Positions 25,947-34,573 are shown, counted from the stretch's first letter. The stretch: 64,000 nt of DNA from Paenibacillus sp. FSL W8-0426 (GCF_037969725.1 NZ_CP150203.1:3798001-3862000); one strand, 5' to 3'. Made by a program: numbers and translations. The notes: generated from the sequence alone by a model not told the origin.

Positions 25947-26002
25947 CAATATAAACAGCGGATGTCGCCAAAGTTTGATCAAGATGTAAACAAGTTGTCA
26001 CA
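25947..26002 (-). promoter_or_regulatory. Conserved 56-bp promoter-like block B
   Basis: The minus-strand counterpart of block A at 19298-19353: TGTGACA, TTGTTTACA, TTGATCAAACTTTGGCGACA and TATATTG at the same spacing. It ends 44 bp before the OatA-like ATG. The core TTGATCAA is a perfect palindrome. Candidate binding site for a common regulator or an unusual sigma factor. Confidence 0.7.
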
Positions 26003-26026
26003 ACAGGGACATCGTTATTGACAACG

Positions 26027-26070
26027 AAAACACCCTTGAAATGGAATGTAATCCGTATCAAGGGTGTTTT
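26027..26070 (-). terminator. Terminator after the RR-HK-lipoprotein operon
   Basis: AAAACACCCTTGA and TCAAGGGTGTTTT form a 13-bp stem with T runs on either side; 10 bp after the lipoprotein stop and just before block B. Confidence 0.8.
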
Positions 26071-26079
26071 AACGAAGTG

Positions 26080-27225
26080 CTATTCAAATTCGATGATAAA
26101 TGCCGGCTCCTCTGTGGAATCATCATTGGGTATGCTTTTCGGATTCACAAAGGTTTTAGGCCCTTGTATGAACAAACTTGTATTGTCCAGACTCCATTTC
26201 ATATTCAACGGCAATATACCACGGTAAACGGGCTCGTTATAAAGCACATTTCTGCCTTGCATTTTCCCCACATAAACAGCATCTTCATCTTGCAACGTAT
26301 ATGCAATAAATTTTTTGTCCGGTGAAAATTCAAATGTAGATACTCTCTCCAGAATAACGGAAAGCTCACCGTTCCGCTGATCGTATTCGTACAACGTATC
26401 ATCTCTACCCAAAAAAGCAAACTGATCGTCGCCAATCCAGATCATTGGTTTATCAGCAATTTGACGCTTGTACTTTGTCTCAAAATGCCCATCGATCAAT
26501 TTGCCAAGCGCGATGGTGGGCCTGCCCGATTGACGGGTATCAAGCAGCTTAATCAAGGCACTGCGGCCATCATTGGATACCTGGACATCAAGAAGTGTAT
26601 CATCCGAATTGAACTCGTTTAATGTGTAGGATTTGGATGCCTTGGTCTTCGTATCATACACCCGCAGACTGTTCTTTTCGCTTTCAGCAGCGTCCAGAAC
26701 CAGATAACCTATCATTTGGCTGTTGTCAGACCAGGACATATTTTGCAGGTAACTCTGACCTTTGGGGTTAAATGTGTCGACCTCTTTTTCTTTTCCGTCA
26801 CTGGCAGAAATGAAAACAGTCGTGATTGTCGTTTTGTTTATACGTACATCGGCGACATGCCTACCGTCCGGCGACAGTGACATTAGAGAGTGGTCCACAT
26901 CGTTCTGCATAATGTCTTTACTTTGTTCAAAAGGGAGAGTCAATTGTTTCAACATGAAACGCTCAGGGAAACCTGTACTTTTGAATGAACCCAATAGCGT
27001 GTCGATTGTTGACCAGCCCAACCAGTACCCTTTATCCACTTTTTCTTCCGGAAGGCGGTAAATTTTTTTGACCTGAACGGGACTTAAGTCTTGATGTGTT
27101 TGTTCGTTTGCCTCGTTCCCTGATATGATGATGGTTTCGTTTGGAAAGCGGGCGCCACAACCTGTTAACAGAAGGACAAGCAGAACAATCACGCTTAAAC
27201 CAAACCCACCATATTTCTTAGCCAT
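26080..27225 (-). CDS. Lipoprotein with beta-propeller-like repeats
   Basis: 381 residues. The signal peptide ends with lipobox LLLTGC (Cys about residue 23). The mature part has TolB/WD-like repeats: LSPDGRHVADVRI, SWSDNSQMIGYLVL, VSNDGRSALIKL and FSPDKKFIAYTL. No enzyme motif. It overlaps the kinase gene by 8 nt, so it is translated with the two-component system; a sensor accessory on the outer membrane face is the best guess. The ligand is unknown. Confidence 0.75.
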   Translation of the reverse strand: MAKKYGGFGLSVIVLLVLLLTGCGARFPNETIIISGNEANEQTHQDLSPVQVKKIYRLPEEKVDKGYWLGWSTIDTLLGSFKSTGFPERFMLKQLTLPFEQSKDIMQNDVDHSLMSLSPDGRHVADVRINKTTITTVFISASDGKEKEVDTFNPKGQSYLQNMSWSDNSQMIGYLVLDAAESEKNSLRVYDTKTKASKSYTLNEFNSDDTLLDVQVSNDGRSALIKLLDTRQSGRPTIALGKLIDGHFETKYKRQIADKPMIWIGDDQFAFLGRDDTLYEYDQRNGELSVILERVSTFEFSPDKKFIAYTLQDEDAVYVGKMQGRNVLYNEPVYRGILPLNMKWSLDNTSLFIQGPKTFVNPKSIPNDDSTEEPAFIIEFE

Positions 27226-28681
27226 GATTGTTCCCCTCCTCTACGGATACATGGTTAAACTCTACCGTAACTGCAGTATGGTAATCTTGACTGACGACAG
27301 AAATGGTACCCTCCAGTTCATCGACAATGGATTTGACGATACTTAATCCGAGCCCCACGCTGCCCTCTTCTGGATCTTTGGAATGAGCGAAGTAGAAAGG
27401 TTCGAACAGCTTGGAAAGCTGCTCCGCATCAATGGGATCACTTGGATTGTCAATGATAAAACGGACTTTCCCGTCCGTACGAAGCCCTTTTACCGTTATC
27501 TCGGAGAAGTCCAAACTGTATTTAATAGCATTATCCAGCAGGTTAATAAAGAGTTGCCGAATTCGTTCCTCCTGGGCGAGCATGTATAATTCGGTCTCCA
27601 TGTCTACAGATATGCTTTTTTTGTAGCGTTGTGCACGTATGGACATGGATTCGCATACATCTCCTAGAACGGCTCCGACTTCAATGCGGTCGAGTTCATG
27701 GTTGGTTGCATGACGACGCGAGACTTCAAGCAGCTTGAGCACCATCTTATGAAGACGTTTGCTCTCTTCGATGATGTGGTTCATGCCTTTTTCAAAAAAG
27801 GTGCGATCCCTCTCTCCATTCGCCTTGATCAATTCTGCATAGCCCAATATGGAAGTTAAAGGTGTTTTGAGTTCATGGGTAACATTATCAAAGAAACGCT
27901 TTTCCTGCTCATGAAGATCCTTGAGTTGATCCCGATCTTTTCGGATAATGTTCATTTGCAGGCCGATCTGATCAATCATGTCATTAAAATTTTCGGCAAG
28001 CCGTCCGATCTCATCCTTTCGTTTGAACCGGATGCGAACGTCCAGATTGCCATTCTTCACTTCGGACGAGGCACGGGCCAGTTTCCCAAGTGGAAGAGTA
28101 ATGTGTCTTGACAGAATGAAAGAAAATAAAAAAGTAACTGCAAAAATAGCAAGTGTGATATAGAGCGTAGTATCCAGAATTCGACTGCTTTGCTGATACA
28201 GCTGGCTAAAGTCCTTGTAGAAACGTAGAATCCCTACTTTTGATCCATCGATCACGACGGGGTAAGAGAACAGAACCGTTGTTTTGTCATCGTCATAATT
28301 GATGTTATACGCAGTTTTTCCATCGATCGCTTCTTGCAGATCCGTTCTCTGCGGCTGTGAAAATAAAGACTTGTCCGAGGCAAATAACATCTCTCCGTCA
28401 AGGGTATATACGCCGACACTATTTCCAGTGGCATGATTCAAATTAATGCCGAGTTCCTCAGCCATTTCCCCAAAATATAGCTCGTTACTCGAAAAATGGT
28501 TGATCAGAAAGGTTTGACGAACATAAACATTGCTATTATTTTTGAGTCCAACGAGTTCGGTTGTGATCAGATTTTGGTTGCTTGTATGAATGATCTCCTT
28601 CACCGTTTGGCTCAATACTAGAAATGAAAAGGAGAAAATCAACAGGAATCCGAGAAGAAATTTGATGCTGATTTTACGCAT
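27218..28681 (-). CDS. Sensor histidine kinase (ResE/PhoR type)
   Basis: 487 residues from ATG 28681 (AGGTG 6 nt upstream); a GTG at 28690 is the other option. Two membrane segments (about 8-25 and 165-190) enclose a ~140-residue external sensor. HAMP (SRHITLPLGKLARASSEV) follows, then HisKA with His in NVTHELKTPLTSILGY and ATPase boxes NLLDNAIKYS and VGLGLSIVKS. Lies between its regulator and a lipoprotein that probably feeds it signals. Close to the wall-acylation operon, which it may control. Confidence 0.88.
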   Translation of the reverse strand: MRKISIKFLLGFLLIFSFSFLVLSQTVKEIIHTSNQNLITTELVGLKNNSNVYVRQTFLINHFSSNELYFGEMAEELGINLNHATGNSVGVYTLDGEMLFASDKSLFSQPQRTDLQEAIDGKTAYNINYDDDKTTVLFSYPVVIDGSKVGILRFYKDFSQLYQQSSRILDTTLYITLAIFAVTFLFSFILSRHITLPLGKLARASSEVKNGNLDVRIRFKRKDEIGRLAENFNDMIDQIGLQMNIIRKDRDQLKDLHEQEKRFFDNVTHELKTPLTSILGYAELIKANGERDRTFFEKGMNHIIEESKRLHKMVLKLLEVSRRHATNHELDRIEVGAVLGDVCESMSIRAQRYKKSISVDMETELYMLAQEERIRQLFINLLDNAIKYSLDFSEITVKGLRTDGKVRFIIDNPSDPIDAEQLSKLFEPFYFAHSKDPEEGSVGLGLSIVKSIVDELEGTISVVSQDYHTAVTVEFNHVSVEEGNNHG

Positions 28682-28686
28682 GTTAA

Positions 28687-29379
28687 TCACCTGCTTTTGA
28701 ACTTGTATCCGATTCCGAATACCGTTGCAATATGATCTGTTGCATCCAGCTTTTTGCGAAGTCGCTGGATATGCGTATCTACCGTCCGAGTATCACCTGC
28801 AAAATGATAGCCCCAGACAACATCAAGCAATTCAGATCTGCTAAATGTTCTCCCTGGATTCCTCACCAGCGTCATAAGCAAATCATATTCCTTTGGCGTT
28901 AATTCAACCGGTTGACCGTTTTTGTTTACAAGCCGTTCTTCGGACCGAATCTCAATATGATCAATACGGATGATATCCGGTTGCGAATCGTTCTGTTGCC
29001 TGTGATTGGATTGCTCCAAACGGCGAAGTATAGTTCTAATCCGGGCAATGACTTCGCGGAGGTCAAATGGCTTGGTGATATAATCATCTGCGCCGAACTC
29101 TAGTCCGAGCACTTTATCCGTTATATCGGATTTGGCCGTTATCATGAAGATGGGGATGTTATACTCGGCGGTAACCTTTTTGCATATATCCAGCCCGCTC
29201 TGGTCTGGAAGCATCCAGTCCAGGAGCAGCAGATCAGGCTGAAAGGACTGAATTCCGCTTATTCCAGCGGCTCCATTTGATGCGATAAGTGTCTGGTAGC
29301 CCTCCAATGAGAGTCCGTACGAGAGCAGGTCCGCAATGGGGGCATCATCTTCAATGATTAGGATTTTCGCATTCTTCAT
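28687..29379 (-). CDS. OmpR-family response regulator
   Basis: 230 residues. Receiver domain with IIEDDAP, phospho-acceptor Asp in LLLLDWMLPDQSG and Lys in YITKPFD. The winged-helix domain ends TVDTHIQRLRKKL...VFGIGYKF. Start ATG with GGAGATTATA upstream. First gene of the RR-kinase-lipoprotein operon. An inverted repeat, TTAACGAG...CTCGTTAA, lies 61 bp upstream and may be an autoregulatory site. Confidence 0.9.
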   Translation of the reverse strand: MKNAKILIIEDDAPIADLLSYGLSLEGYQTLIASNGAAGISGIQSFQPDLLLLDWMLPDQSGLDICKKVTAEYNIPIFMITAKSDITDKVLGLEFGADDYITKPFDLREVIARIRTILRRLEQSNHRQQNDSQPDIIRIDHIEIRSEERLVNKNGQPVELTPKEYDLLMTLVRNPGRTFSRSELLDVVWGYHFAGDTRTVDTHIQRLRKKLDATDHIATVFGIGYKFKSR

Positions 29380-29439
29380 TATAATCTCCGTCTCTTCTAA
29401 GTACTTATGTCAGATGTAACACTGACATTGTTTCTTATG

Positions 29440-29475
29440 TTAACGAGTTGTGCAGAAATAATCAATTCTCGTTAA
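29440..29475. promoter_or_regulatory. Inverted repeat upstream of the response regulator
   Basis: TTAACGAG (29440-29447) and CTCGTTAA (29468-29475) are perfect inverted copies with 20 bp between, i.e. 28 bp centre to centre, upstream of the gene starting at 29379. A second inverted pair, GTCAG...CTGAC, lies at about 29410-29427. A possible operator; not tested. Confidence 0.35.
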
Positions 29476-29546
29476 ATCGAAGAGTTACGATCATGAGTAC
29501 TGTGAAATAGTCAAACTTCTTTTGGATGGAAGTTAGATCACGATAA

Positions 29547-29582
29547 AAGAAAAAGACGAATCAATTTAAGATTGACTCGTCT
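29547..29582 (-). terminator. Terminator after the TetR gene
   Basis: GACGAGTCAAT and ATTGATTCGTC (minus strand) form an imperfect stem around CTTAA, followed by TTTTTCTTTT. The stretch 29583-29695 between it and the TetR stop shows nothing convincing. Confidence 0.65.
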
Positions 29583-29695
29583 CTCGTACACATATTAACG
29601 TTCTCCCTGTTTTGATTGATCGCTAAACATTTCTCCGCCAATAGCATAACAATTTGCATCAACTTCACGAAATCCCCCTTCTTCTTTTGCTTCCG

Positions 29696-30289
29696 TTACC
29701 CCTGACAGAGCATGTTCAAATGCTGTTCAATGACTTGCTCCACTCGCTCAGCTGTAAGCCTTTCAGGCTGCATTAACATATGAATGGCGAGTCCATCGAT
29801 CAGTGCATACAGCTTCTCTGTCTCGACACCGGCATCCATATCCGGATCGGTCAAGCCCTGCGTTTGCAGCTCCTGGATCACATATTGGGCTGACATATAC
29901 ATCCCCTGATGCATCTGATCACTTAATTTTTTTAATTCGGGGTAAACAAGCACTTTGGCTGTAAAAGAAAACCAGACCTCCATTTCTATTTTCCTGTCCT
30001 CGTCCAACGGCAGAAATTGCAAGAGCAGATTTTTCATGTTCTGCAGTACAGATTCATTCATCTGCAATGCCTCCACTCTCTGCTGCACCCGGTCAGCAAA
30101 AAGATTCATGCAAAAGGCAAACAGCTCAGCCTGTGTGGCAAAATAATGCCTCATTGAACCTACGGATAGACCCGCTTCCTTCGCGATATTCCGAACGGTG
30201 GCATGCTCCAGTCCGTGGTCCCGGATGACGCGGATGGCAGCAGCGGCAACCATTTTTCGTTGTTTTTCATGATCTACGATTTTTGGCAT
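29696..30289 (-). CDS. TetR-family repressor
   Basis: 197 residues from ATG 30289. The N-terminal helix-turn-helix (HATVRNIAKEAGLSVGSMRHYF) is followed by an all-helical ligand domain containing the TetR_C-like stretch near ALIDGLAIHML, as in BetI-type regulators. It is divergent from an alpha/beta hydrolase gene, and two palindromes with a TAGTACA half site lie in the shared 101-bp gap. It very likely represses itself and the hydrolase until a small molecule binds. An upstream start at 30307 is possible. Confidence 0.85.
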   Translation of the reverse strand: MPKIVDHEKQRKMVAAAAIRVIRDHGLEHATVRNIAKEAGLSVGSMRHYFATQAELFAFCMNLFADRVQQRVEALQMNESVLQNMKNLLLQFLPLDEDRKIEMEVWFSFTAKVLVYPELKKLSDQMHQGMYMSAQYVIQELQTQGLTDPDMDAGVETEKLYALIDGLAIHMLMQPERLTAERVEQVIEQHLNMLCQG

Positions 30290-30317
30290 AGTCCTATTAT
30301 ACACCAAGCTTCTCTTT

Positions 30318-30336
30318 TATAGTACACTGTGCTATA
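30318..30336. promoter_or_regulatory. TetR operator 1
   Basis: TATAGTACA-C-TGTGCTATA, a near-perfect palindrome. It overlaps a TATAAT (30333-30338) that could be the -10 of the hydrolase promoter. Confidence 0.65.
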
Positions 30337-30344
30337 ATCCTTTT

Positions 30345-30359
30345 TAGTACAATGTACTA
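30345..30359. promoter_or_regulatory. TetR operator 2
   Basis: TAGTACA-A-TGTACTA, a perfect palindrome, with the same half site as operator 1 and its centre 25 bp away. Confidence 0.65.
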
Positions 30360-30390
30360 TAAAAACGCACAACAAGAAAGGAATTCGTGA

Positions 30391-31410
30391 ATGATGGGCA
30401 CAAATATTCAAAGCAGACCAAAGCGCAAGTTTCGAGTATTAAAATTCGCACTCCTATTTTTCTGTTCGGTTCTGGTGGTTATCGGGGCAGGGTTTCTCTA
30501 TGAATGGTATGCCTCTTCTCAAGCCAAAGATGATTTTCCTCCTCCAGGAAAGCTGGTTGAAGCAGGAGGCTACAAACTTCATATTCATAAACAAGGAAAC
30601 GGATCACCTACCATAATTATGGAAGCCGGCAGCGGTGAAACCAGTTTATCATGGAGAGACATTCCCTCGGAGCTTGCTAGACATGCAACTGTGGTGACCT
30701 ACGATCGTGCAGGTTACGCCTGGAGCGAGGCCGCGCCCACAGAGCGTACAGGAGCCAACATTGTCCAAGAGTTACATCTGGCGCTTCAGAATGAAGGCAT
30801 TGATGGACCCTATGTCATGGTAGGTCACTCCTTGGGGGGCATGTATGCCAGACTATTTACGCAGATGTACTCCAACGAAGTACAGGGCCTTGTCTTAATT
30901 GATGCCCGCCCTGAGGATGATGAACGGAATACGAAAGCTTTACTCCAACAGGATCATTTCAAAGGCAACCCACCTGCCGCATTACTATCCTTGTTGAAGT
31001 TATCTGGAAGCTTTCGTCTATTTCCGGACTTCATGCTGGAAGGATTGGTTGCAGAGCAAGATCGGGATGCATTTATTAACGTGATTGCAACGCCTTCCTT
31101 TTTCCGTGCCAAAGAAGAAGAAGGCAACCTCGCATATACGACAGAAGATGCCATTCGCGGGCAGAAACTCGGGTCCATTCCTGTTCGGGTCATTGCGCGC
31201 GGTCTCCCTCAGAACTATGCCCAGGCGGGAATTTCAACTGAAGTTGGGCACCAGCTTGAAGCGATCTGGCAAGCAGGTCAGCGTAACATGATGAATCTGT
31301 CCAGTGACAGCAAGTTGATCATTGCCGAACAGAGTGGTCATATGGTGATTCATGATGAACCGGAGTTGGTTGTGAAGACCATTCTTGACTTGGTTTCGAA
31401 TATAGACTGA
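30391..31410 (+). CDS. Membrane-anchored alpha/beta hydrolase
   Basis: 339 residues. N-terminal membrane anchor (ALLFFCSVLVVIGAGFLY) and an outside or membrane-bound alpha/beta hydrolase domain: oxyanion region MEAGSGETSLSW, nucleophile Ser in VGHSLGG, and catalytic His in EQSGHMVIHDEPE. The start is ATG 30391 with AAAGGA upstream. Under control of the divergent TetR repressor. The substrate is unknown; an ester or lactone compound that is also the repressor's inducer would be consistent. Confidence 0.82.
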   Translation: MMGTNIQSRPKRKFRVLKFALLFFCSVLVVIGAGFLYEWYASSQAKDDFPPPGKLVEAGGYKLHIHKQGNGSPTIIMEAGSGETSLSWRDIPSELARHATVVTYDRAGYAWSEAAPTERTGANIVQELHLALQNEGIDGPYVMVGHSLGGMYARLFTQMYSNEVQGLVLIDARPEDDERNTKALLQQDHFKGNPPAALLSLLKLSGSFRLFPDFMLEGLVAEQDRDAFINVIATPSFFRAKEEEGNLAYTTEDAIRGQKLGSIPVRVIARGLPQNYAQAGISTEVGHQLEAIWQAGQRNMMNLSSDSKLIIAEQSGHMVIHDEPELVVKTILDLVSNID

Positions 31411-31470
31411 ACGAGACGGATTGAAACATAGTCCTGTACCGCAGAACATTTTAGCAGAGACTGTCCTTAC

Positions 31471-31491
31471 AAAAAAAACGCCTGACGGCGT
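31471..31491 (-). terminator. Short minus-strand terminator
   Basis: ACGCC-TGAC-GGCGT stem, preceded on the plus strand by eight A, i.e. followed by T8 on the minus strand. Within the gene-poor stretch 31411-31825, which otherwise holds the SLH remnant and another terminator. Confidence 0.55.
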
Positions 31492-31601
31492 CCTTTAGGT
31501 TCGAGCATCTATTTCATTGTAGGGTTCGACAATGGCGTTGTGGGAGGCGGGGCTGAACGCAAATTTTAAACAAAATATGGCCACATTATCAATTGAAGCA
31601 A

Positions 31602-31643
31602 GGAAAAGCCTTTGACGACTCCCGATGTCAGCAAAGGCTTTCC
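31602..31643 (-). terminator. Terminator after the SLH remnant
   Basis: AAAGCCTTTG and CAAAGGCTTT form a perfect 10-bp stem with an inner GAC...GTC. It follows the stop of the SLH remnant, so it may be the original terminator of that lost gene. Confidence 0.65.
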
Positions 31644-31655
31644 GATTCACATACT

Positions 31656-31724
31656 TTACTTGTCACTCAAGTTCGTGACTTTCAGCATTCTTACGATAAG
31701 TGCCGTCACTTCCGCACGCGTCAT
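31656..31724 (-). pseudogene. C-terminal remnant of an S-layer-homology domain protein
   Basis: A 22-codon tail starting MTRAEVTALIVRMLKV and ending DK-stop, matching the conserved helix of SLH domains (TRAExAALIxRxL). The frame is closed by TGA just upstream and no further SLH sequence is seen. SLH domains anchor surface proteins to pyruvylated wall polymers. Only the 3' end of such a gene survives here. Confidence 0.6.
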
Positions 31725-31825
31725 TGATCATAAGGTTGGTGAATCCATCCAATTGTTCTCGGGTTTAGCGTAGTATACAAAAAATGTAGATCTGTTTCCA
31801 AACGCCAAAATGGCACAATGAGAAC

Positions 31826-33253
31826 TTACCAGACGATATCACGATTCAATATATTGGATAATTTCTCTGCTCCCTTGTAATTCATGTGAGAAGGATCGTA
31901 GAAATCAGAATCATCAAACTCATCGGATGAATAGTAGTCCAGAAATTGAAAATGATGTTCCGAAGAAAGTTTATTAATGATTTGATATAATTCATGCTTA
32001 AAAGCCATAGGGGTAAAACTCTGATACAGTTTGGTAACAGGACATATCATGATAATCGGTTTAATTGAGTTCGTCAGGAGGAATTCCAGATATCCCCTCA
32101 ATATTTCTTTGTTCTCAGCTACGGTGATCGGATAATTTTTGTTAAAATCTCTTTTTATCGATTTTATCCCCTCAACAATTTCCTCGTACGTTTGTTTCTG
32201 ACAGTCATACTCTACCGAATAACCATCGCTTATTATTTTTTGAAAATAATCTTTTTCAGGTTCAAAAGCAGCCGAGAAATGATCTTGCTGTAAAATAGCA
32301 TCTTCAACTTTCTCGAGCATATGATGATAATAAAGATACTGGTCGGTTCTTTCGTTATTATGCATCGTATTGGTTATTGGATAATAATAATTCACTCTGG
32401 CTTCGTTAGTACTTTTGGATAAATCATAGTGAAAACTATAATAACTTAACCCAATGACTGCATGCTGCAGATTTTCTCTGACTTCTTTATGACTATACGC
32501 ATATTTAAACATTTCAAAATCATAGAACAAGTCTTGGCCCGGGTTCGCCAGATTAACGAAATTTCCCCTGAGCAGCTTTTCATTTACACCCTTTTGTACA
32601 TAAGATAACCCTGTTAAAATACCAGTATAGTTTTTTTCGTTAGACAAGAAGTCAAAGTGTTTAATATAAAATTCAGGGCTGCTCAAAATCAGGGTCTTCA
32701 ATAAATGATAATCAAGGAAGCGCTCGTCCCCTAGAATCCTTTTCAGATTACTAGCTAAATGATCATTCGTACTAATACTAAATACATAGTCAAACGTTTT
32801 ATGAGCAATATCATTGAGGTCAATAATTTCAAGTTTGTTTATGTATTTTCCCGAATTGTCGCCACCATCATCAATAAAAGCAACGATATCCGCTTTATTT
32901 CGATCAATAAGTCTATCTACGCATAGGGAAAGGTGGTTTACGCCCAAAACAAGTATTTTATATTTCATATGTTTGTTCAACAACTCAGCCCAGATCTTAA
33001 ACTCATTTTGCAATTTCTCTAAACTTCCGGAAGTTTGATTGCTTTCATTGTAGATTTCAACGATTTCAACTAAAACGCTACTGAGCCGCTCGGTACCTTC
33101 CCGCACCTCTTCGAAATCGGGACATCCATTCATTGACTTGTTTGTTATTAAAAACAAGTCAATGAATTCATTCAAATGCTCTTTACTGGCATCTGTATTC
33201 TCATTTTCTTTTGCAGCGAGAAGACAGTTATCCATCAATTTAAGATTGTTCAT
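31826..33253 (-). CDS. AT-rich two-domain orphan: Rossmann-like plus SGNH-like
   Basis: About 475 residues from ATG 33253 (AGGA 8 nt upstream; a TTG at 33283 is the alternative). A helical N-terminus of ~95 residues precedes a Rossmann-like segment (YKILVLGVNHLSLCVDRLI, then VAFIDD and the IDLND-type loop) like that at the start of PglD-type or sugar-linked proteins. The C-terminal half ends with DPSHMNYKGAEKLSNIL, the Asp/His motif of SGNH/DltD-like hydrolases. No membrane segment. Clearly more AT-rich than its surroundings, which suggests transfer. Could modify a glycan or glycolipid; not assigned to a known family. Confidence 0.5.
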   Translation of the reverse strand: MNNLKLMDNCLLAAKENENTDASKEHLNEFIDLFLITNKSMNGCPDFEEVREGTERLSSVLVEIVEIYNESNQTSGSLEKLQNEFKIWAELLNKHMKYKILVLGVNHLSLCVDRLIDRNKADIVAFIDDGGDNSGKYINKLEIIDLNDIAHKTFDYVFSISTNDHLASNLKRILGDERFLDYHLLKTLILSSPEFYIKHFDFLSNEKNYTGILTGLSYVQKGVNEKLLRGNFVNLANPGQDLFYDFEMFKYAYSHKEVRENLQHAVIGLSYYSFHYDLSKSTNEARVNYYYPITNTMHNNERTDQYLYYHHMLEKVEDAILQQDHFSAAFEPEKDYFQKIISDGYSVEYDCQKQTYEEIVEGIKSIKRDFNKNYPITVAENKEILRGYLEFLLTNSIKPIIMICPVTKLYQSFTPMAFKHELYQIINKLSSEHHFQFLDYYSSDEFDDSDFYDPSHMNYKGAEKLSNILNRDIVW

Positions 33254-33443
33254 AGTGGAGATCCTATAACTACCCGTATTCAAATTCTATTCCACGCTTT
33301 CCTGAGATTAAATTATCTCTTATTTTTTCATATAAACTCTTATGACATTATACCCTAAATTTCAAAAAAATTTATACTCCTTTTTACACTTGCCTACGCA
33401 CTATTCGGCTAACTAATCAATGCGCACTGCCCTGTTTTAAAAT

Positions 33444-33482
33444 GACCCTGTAAGATACACACTTTATCTTATAGGGTCTTTT
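33444..33482. terminator. Strong hairpin terminator
   Basis: GACCCTGTAAGATA and TATCTTATAGGGTC form a 14-bp stem with one G-T position, followed on the plus strand by TTTTTG. It may serve the PadR remnant on the minus strand or a lost plus-strand gene. Confidence 0.6.
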
Positions 33483-33575
33483 TGTTAATCATTATGAAAA
33501 AAACGAAATATGGTAAAATGAGTATTTACGCACTAATTTTGGGTTTCATCATCAATTATCGGATTAAAGACTTGG

Positions 33576-33917
33576 TCAAGACTGTAACACTTTCACACTG
33601 TCCTGGCACCATTGAATCAAACTAGAGAAATGACTTTTCCCGTATTGGTTGGCGATCATCCAGTATTTATAGTTCACATCGGATCGATCCATGTTCAAAA
33701 GCCATTTCTCGAGATTCTCGAATACCCTTAAGCTTTCTTCAAGCTTACGTTGATAGGCTTCAATATGCATGATGATTATATCCGGCGATGAGTTGCTGCC
33801 AAAGAAAACCCTCAGCAGCAGCTCGTTTTTCTTAAGCTCTACCAAATAATCCGCTGGCTGGGATAACCAATCAGATATTGTCCGCCTGCCTTGATCCGTA
33901 ATTCGGTAAAGCTTGAT
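33576..33917 (-). pseudogene. PadR-family regulator, 5'-truncated
   Basis: Readable as LYRITDQGRRTISDWLSQPA followed by the helical C-terminal domain (ELKKNELLLRVFFG...AYQRKLEESLRVFENLEKWLL) of PadR/Vir_act_alpha_C proteins. The frame begins after a TAG at 33918-33920, and the ~65 residues that should carry most of the winged helix are missing. No upstream match was seen before the tautomerase-like gene at 33984. A non-functional remnant. Confidence 0.65.
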
Positions 33918-33983
33918 CTATATTTGATTTGCCGGCAAAAATCCATTTTTATAAAATGTATATTCTTTTAAAGGAGCATATTT

Positions 33984-34460
33984 ATGACAATTATCAATGT
34001 GAATTACCCTGTTGGTCGAATGACCGTTCAGCAGCGCAGTCAGTTGGCTGAAGCTTTAACGGATGCAGTATTAGTTCCGGAAGTAGGACAATATTGCCCG
34101 CCTGCAAGAGAAGGATTTCAAGTCCATTTTACGGAGCGTCCTAAAGATTACATGGCAATCGGAGGAAAGTTATTATCTGAGCAGCCTGACCGAGACGTGA
34201 TTACGGTCAACATTCTCGTCATGGATGGAGACTGGCCAAACGAGGTCCGCAGCATCGTGATTTCAAATATATACAAATGCCTGACCAGCATCCTTGAAGT
34301 TGAGGAACCTTCACCGAATTGGTGGGTAAGTTTTCAAGTCATAGAAGATGGAAGCTGGGGATCTCGCGGCGGTGTGCTTTCCATACTTGACTTGGTGGAA
34401 TCCGGAGTCTTTACAGATGAAAAGATACAAGCCATTCGGAAGAACATGTTACCTGAATAA
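33984..34460 (+). CDS. Tautomerase-like protein lacking the N-terminal proline
   Basis: 158 residues; start ATG with AAAGGAG 8-9 nt upstream. The first ~35 residues (IINVNYPVGRMTVQQRSQLAEALTDAV) resemble the beta-alpha unit of 4-oxalocrotonate tautomerase-like proteins, and a second such unit may follow near ITVNILVMDGDWPNEVRS. However, the residue after Met is Thr, not the catalytic Pro-1. It therefore probably does not act as a classical tautomerase. It sits between a dead PadR gene and an L,D-transpeptidase; monocistronic. Confidence 0.5.
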   Translation: MTIINVNYPVGRMTVQQRSQLAEALTDAVLVPEVGQYCPPAREGFQVHFTERPKDYMAIGGKLLSEQPDRDVITVNILVMDGDWPNEVRSIVISNIYKCLTSILEVEEPSPNWWVSFQVIEDGSWGSRGGVLSILDLVESGVFTDEKIQAIRKNMLPE

Positions 34461-34477
34461 AAACAATCGACATATTG

Positions 34478-34537
34478 AAAACACCTCCAGTTAATCTCTA
34501 CATCTTTCGATATAGATGCTTTATCTTGAGGTGTTTT
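34478..34537. terminator. Bidirectional terminator
   Basis: AAAACACCTC pairs with GAGGTGTTTT around an inner CATC...GATG stem; it separates the convergent genes ending at 34460 and 34574. Confidence 0.75.
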
Positions 34538-34573
34538 GATTTGCGCCTGCGGTCCCTTGCCTTGGATTCACAT

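Noticed and set aside
29590..29695. Minus-strand tail reading VDANCYAIGGEMFSDQSK
   Set aside because: Plausible residues, but no start codon in frame and no ribosome site; treated as non-coding.
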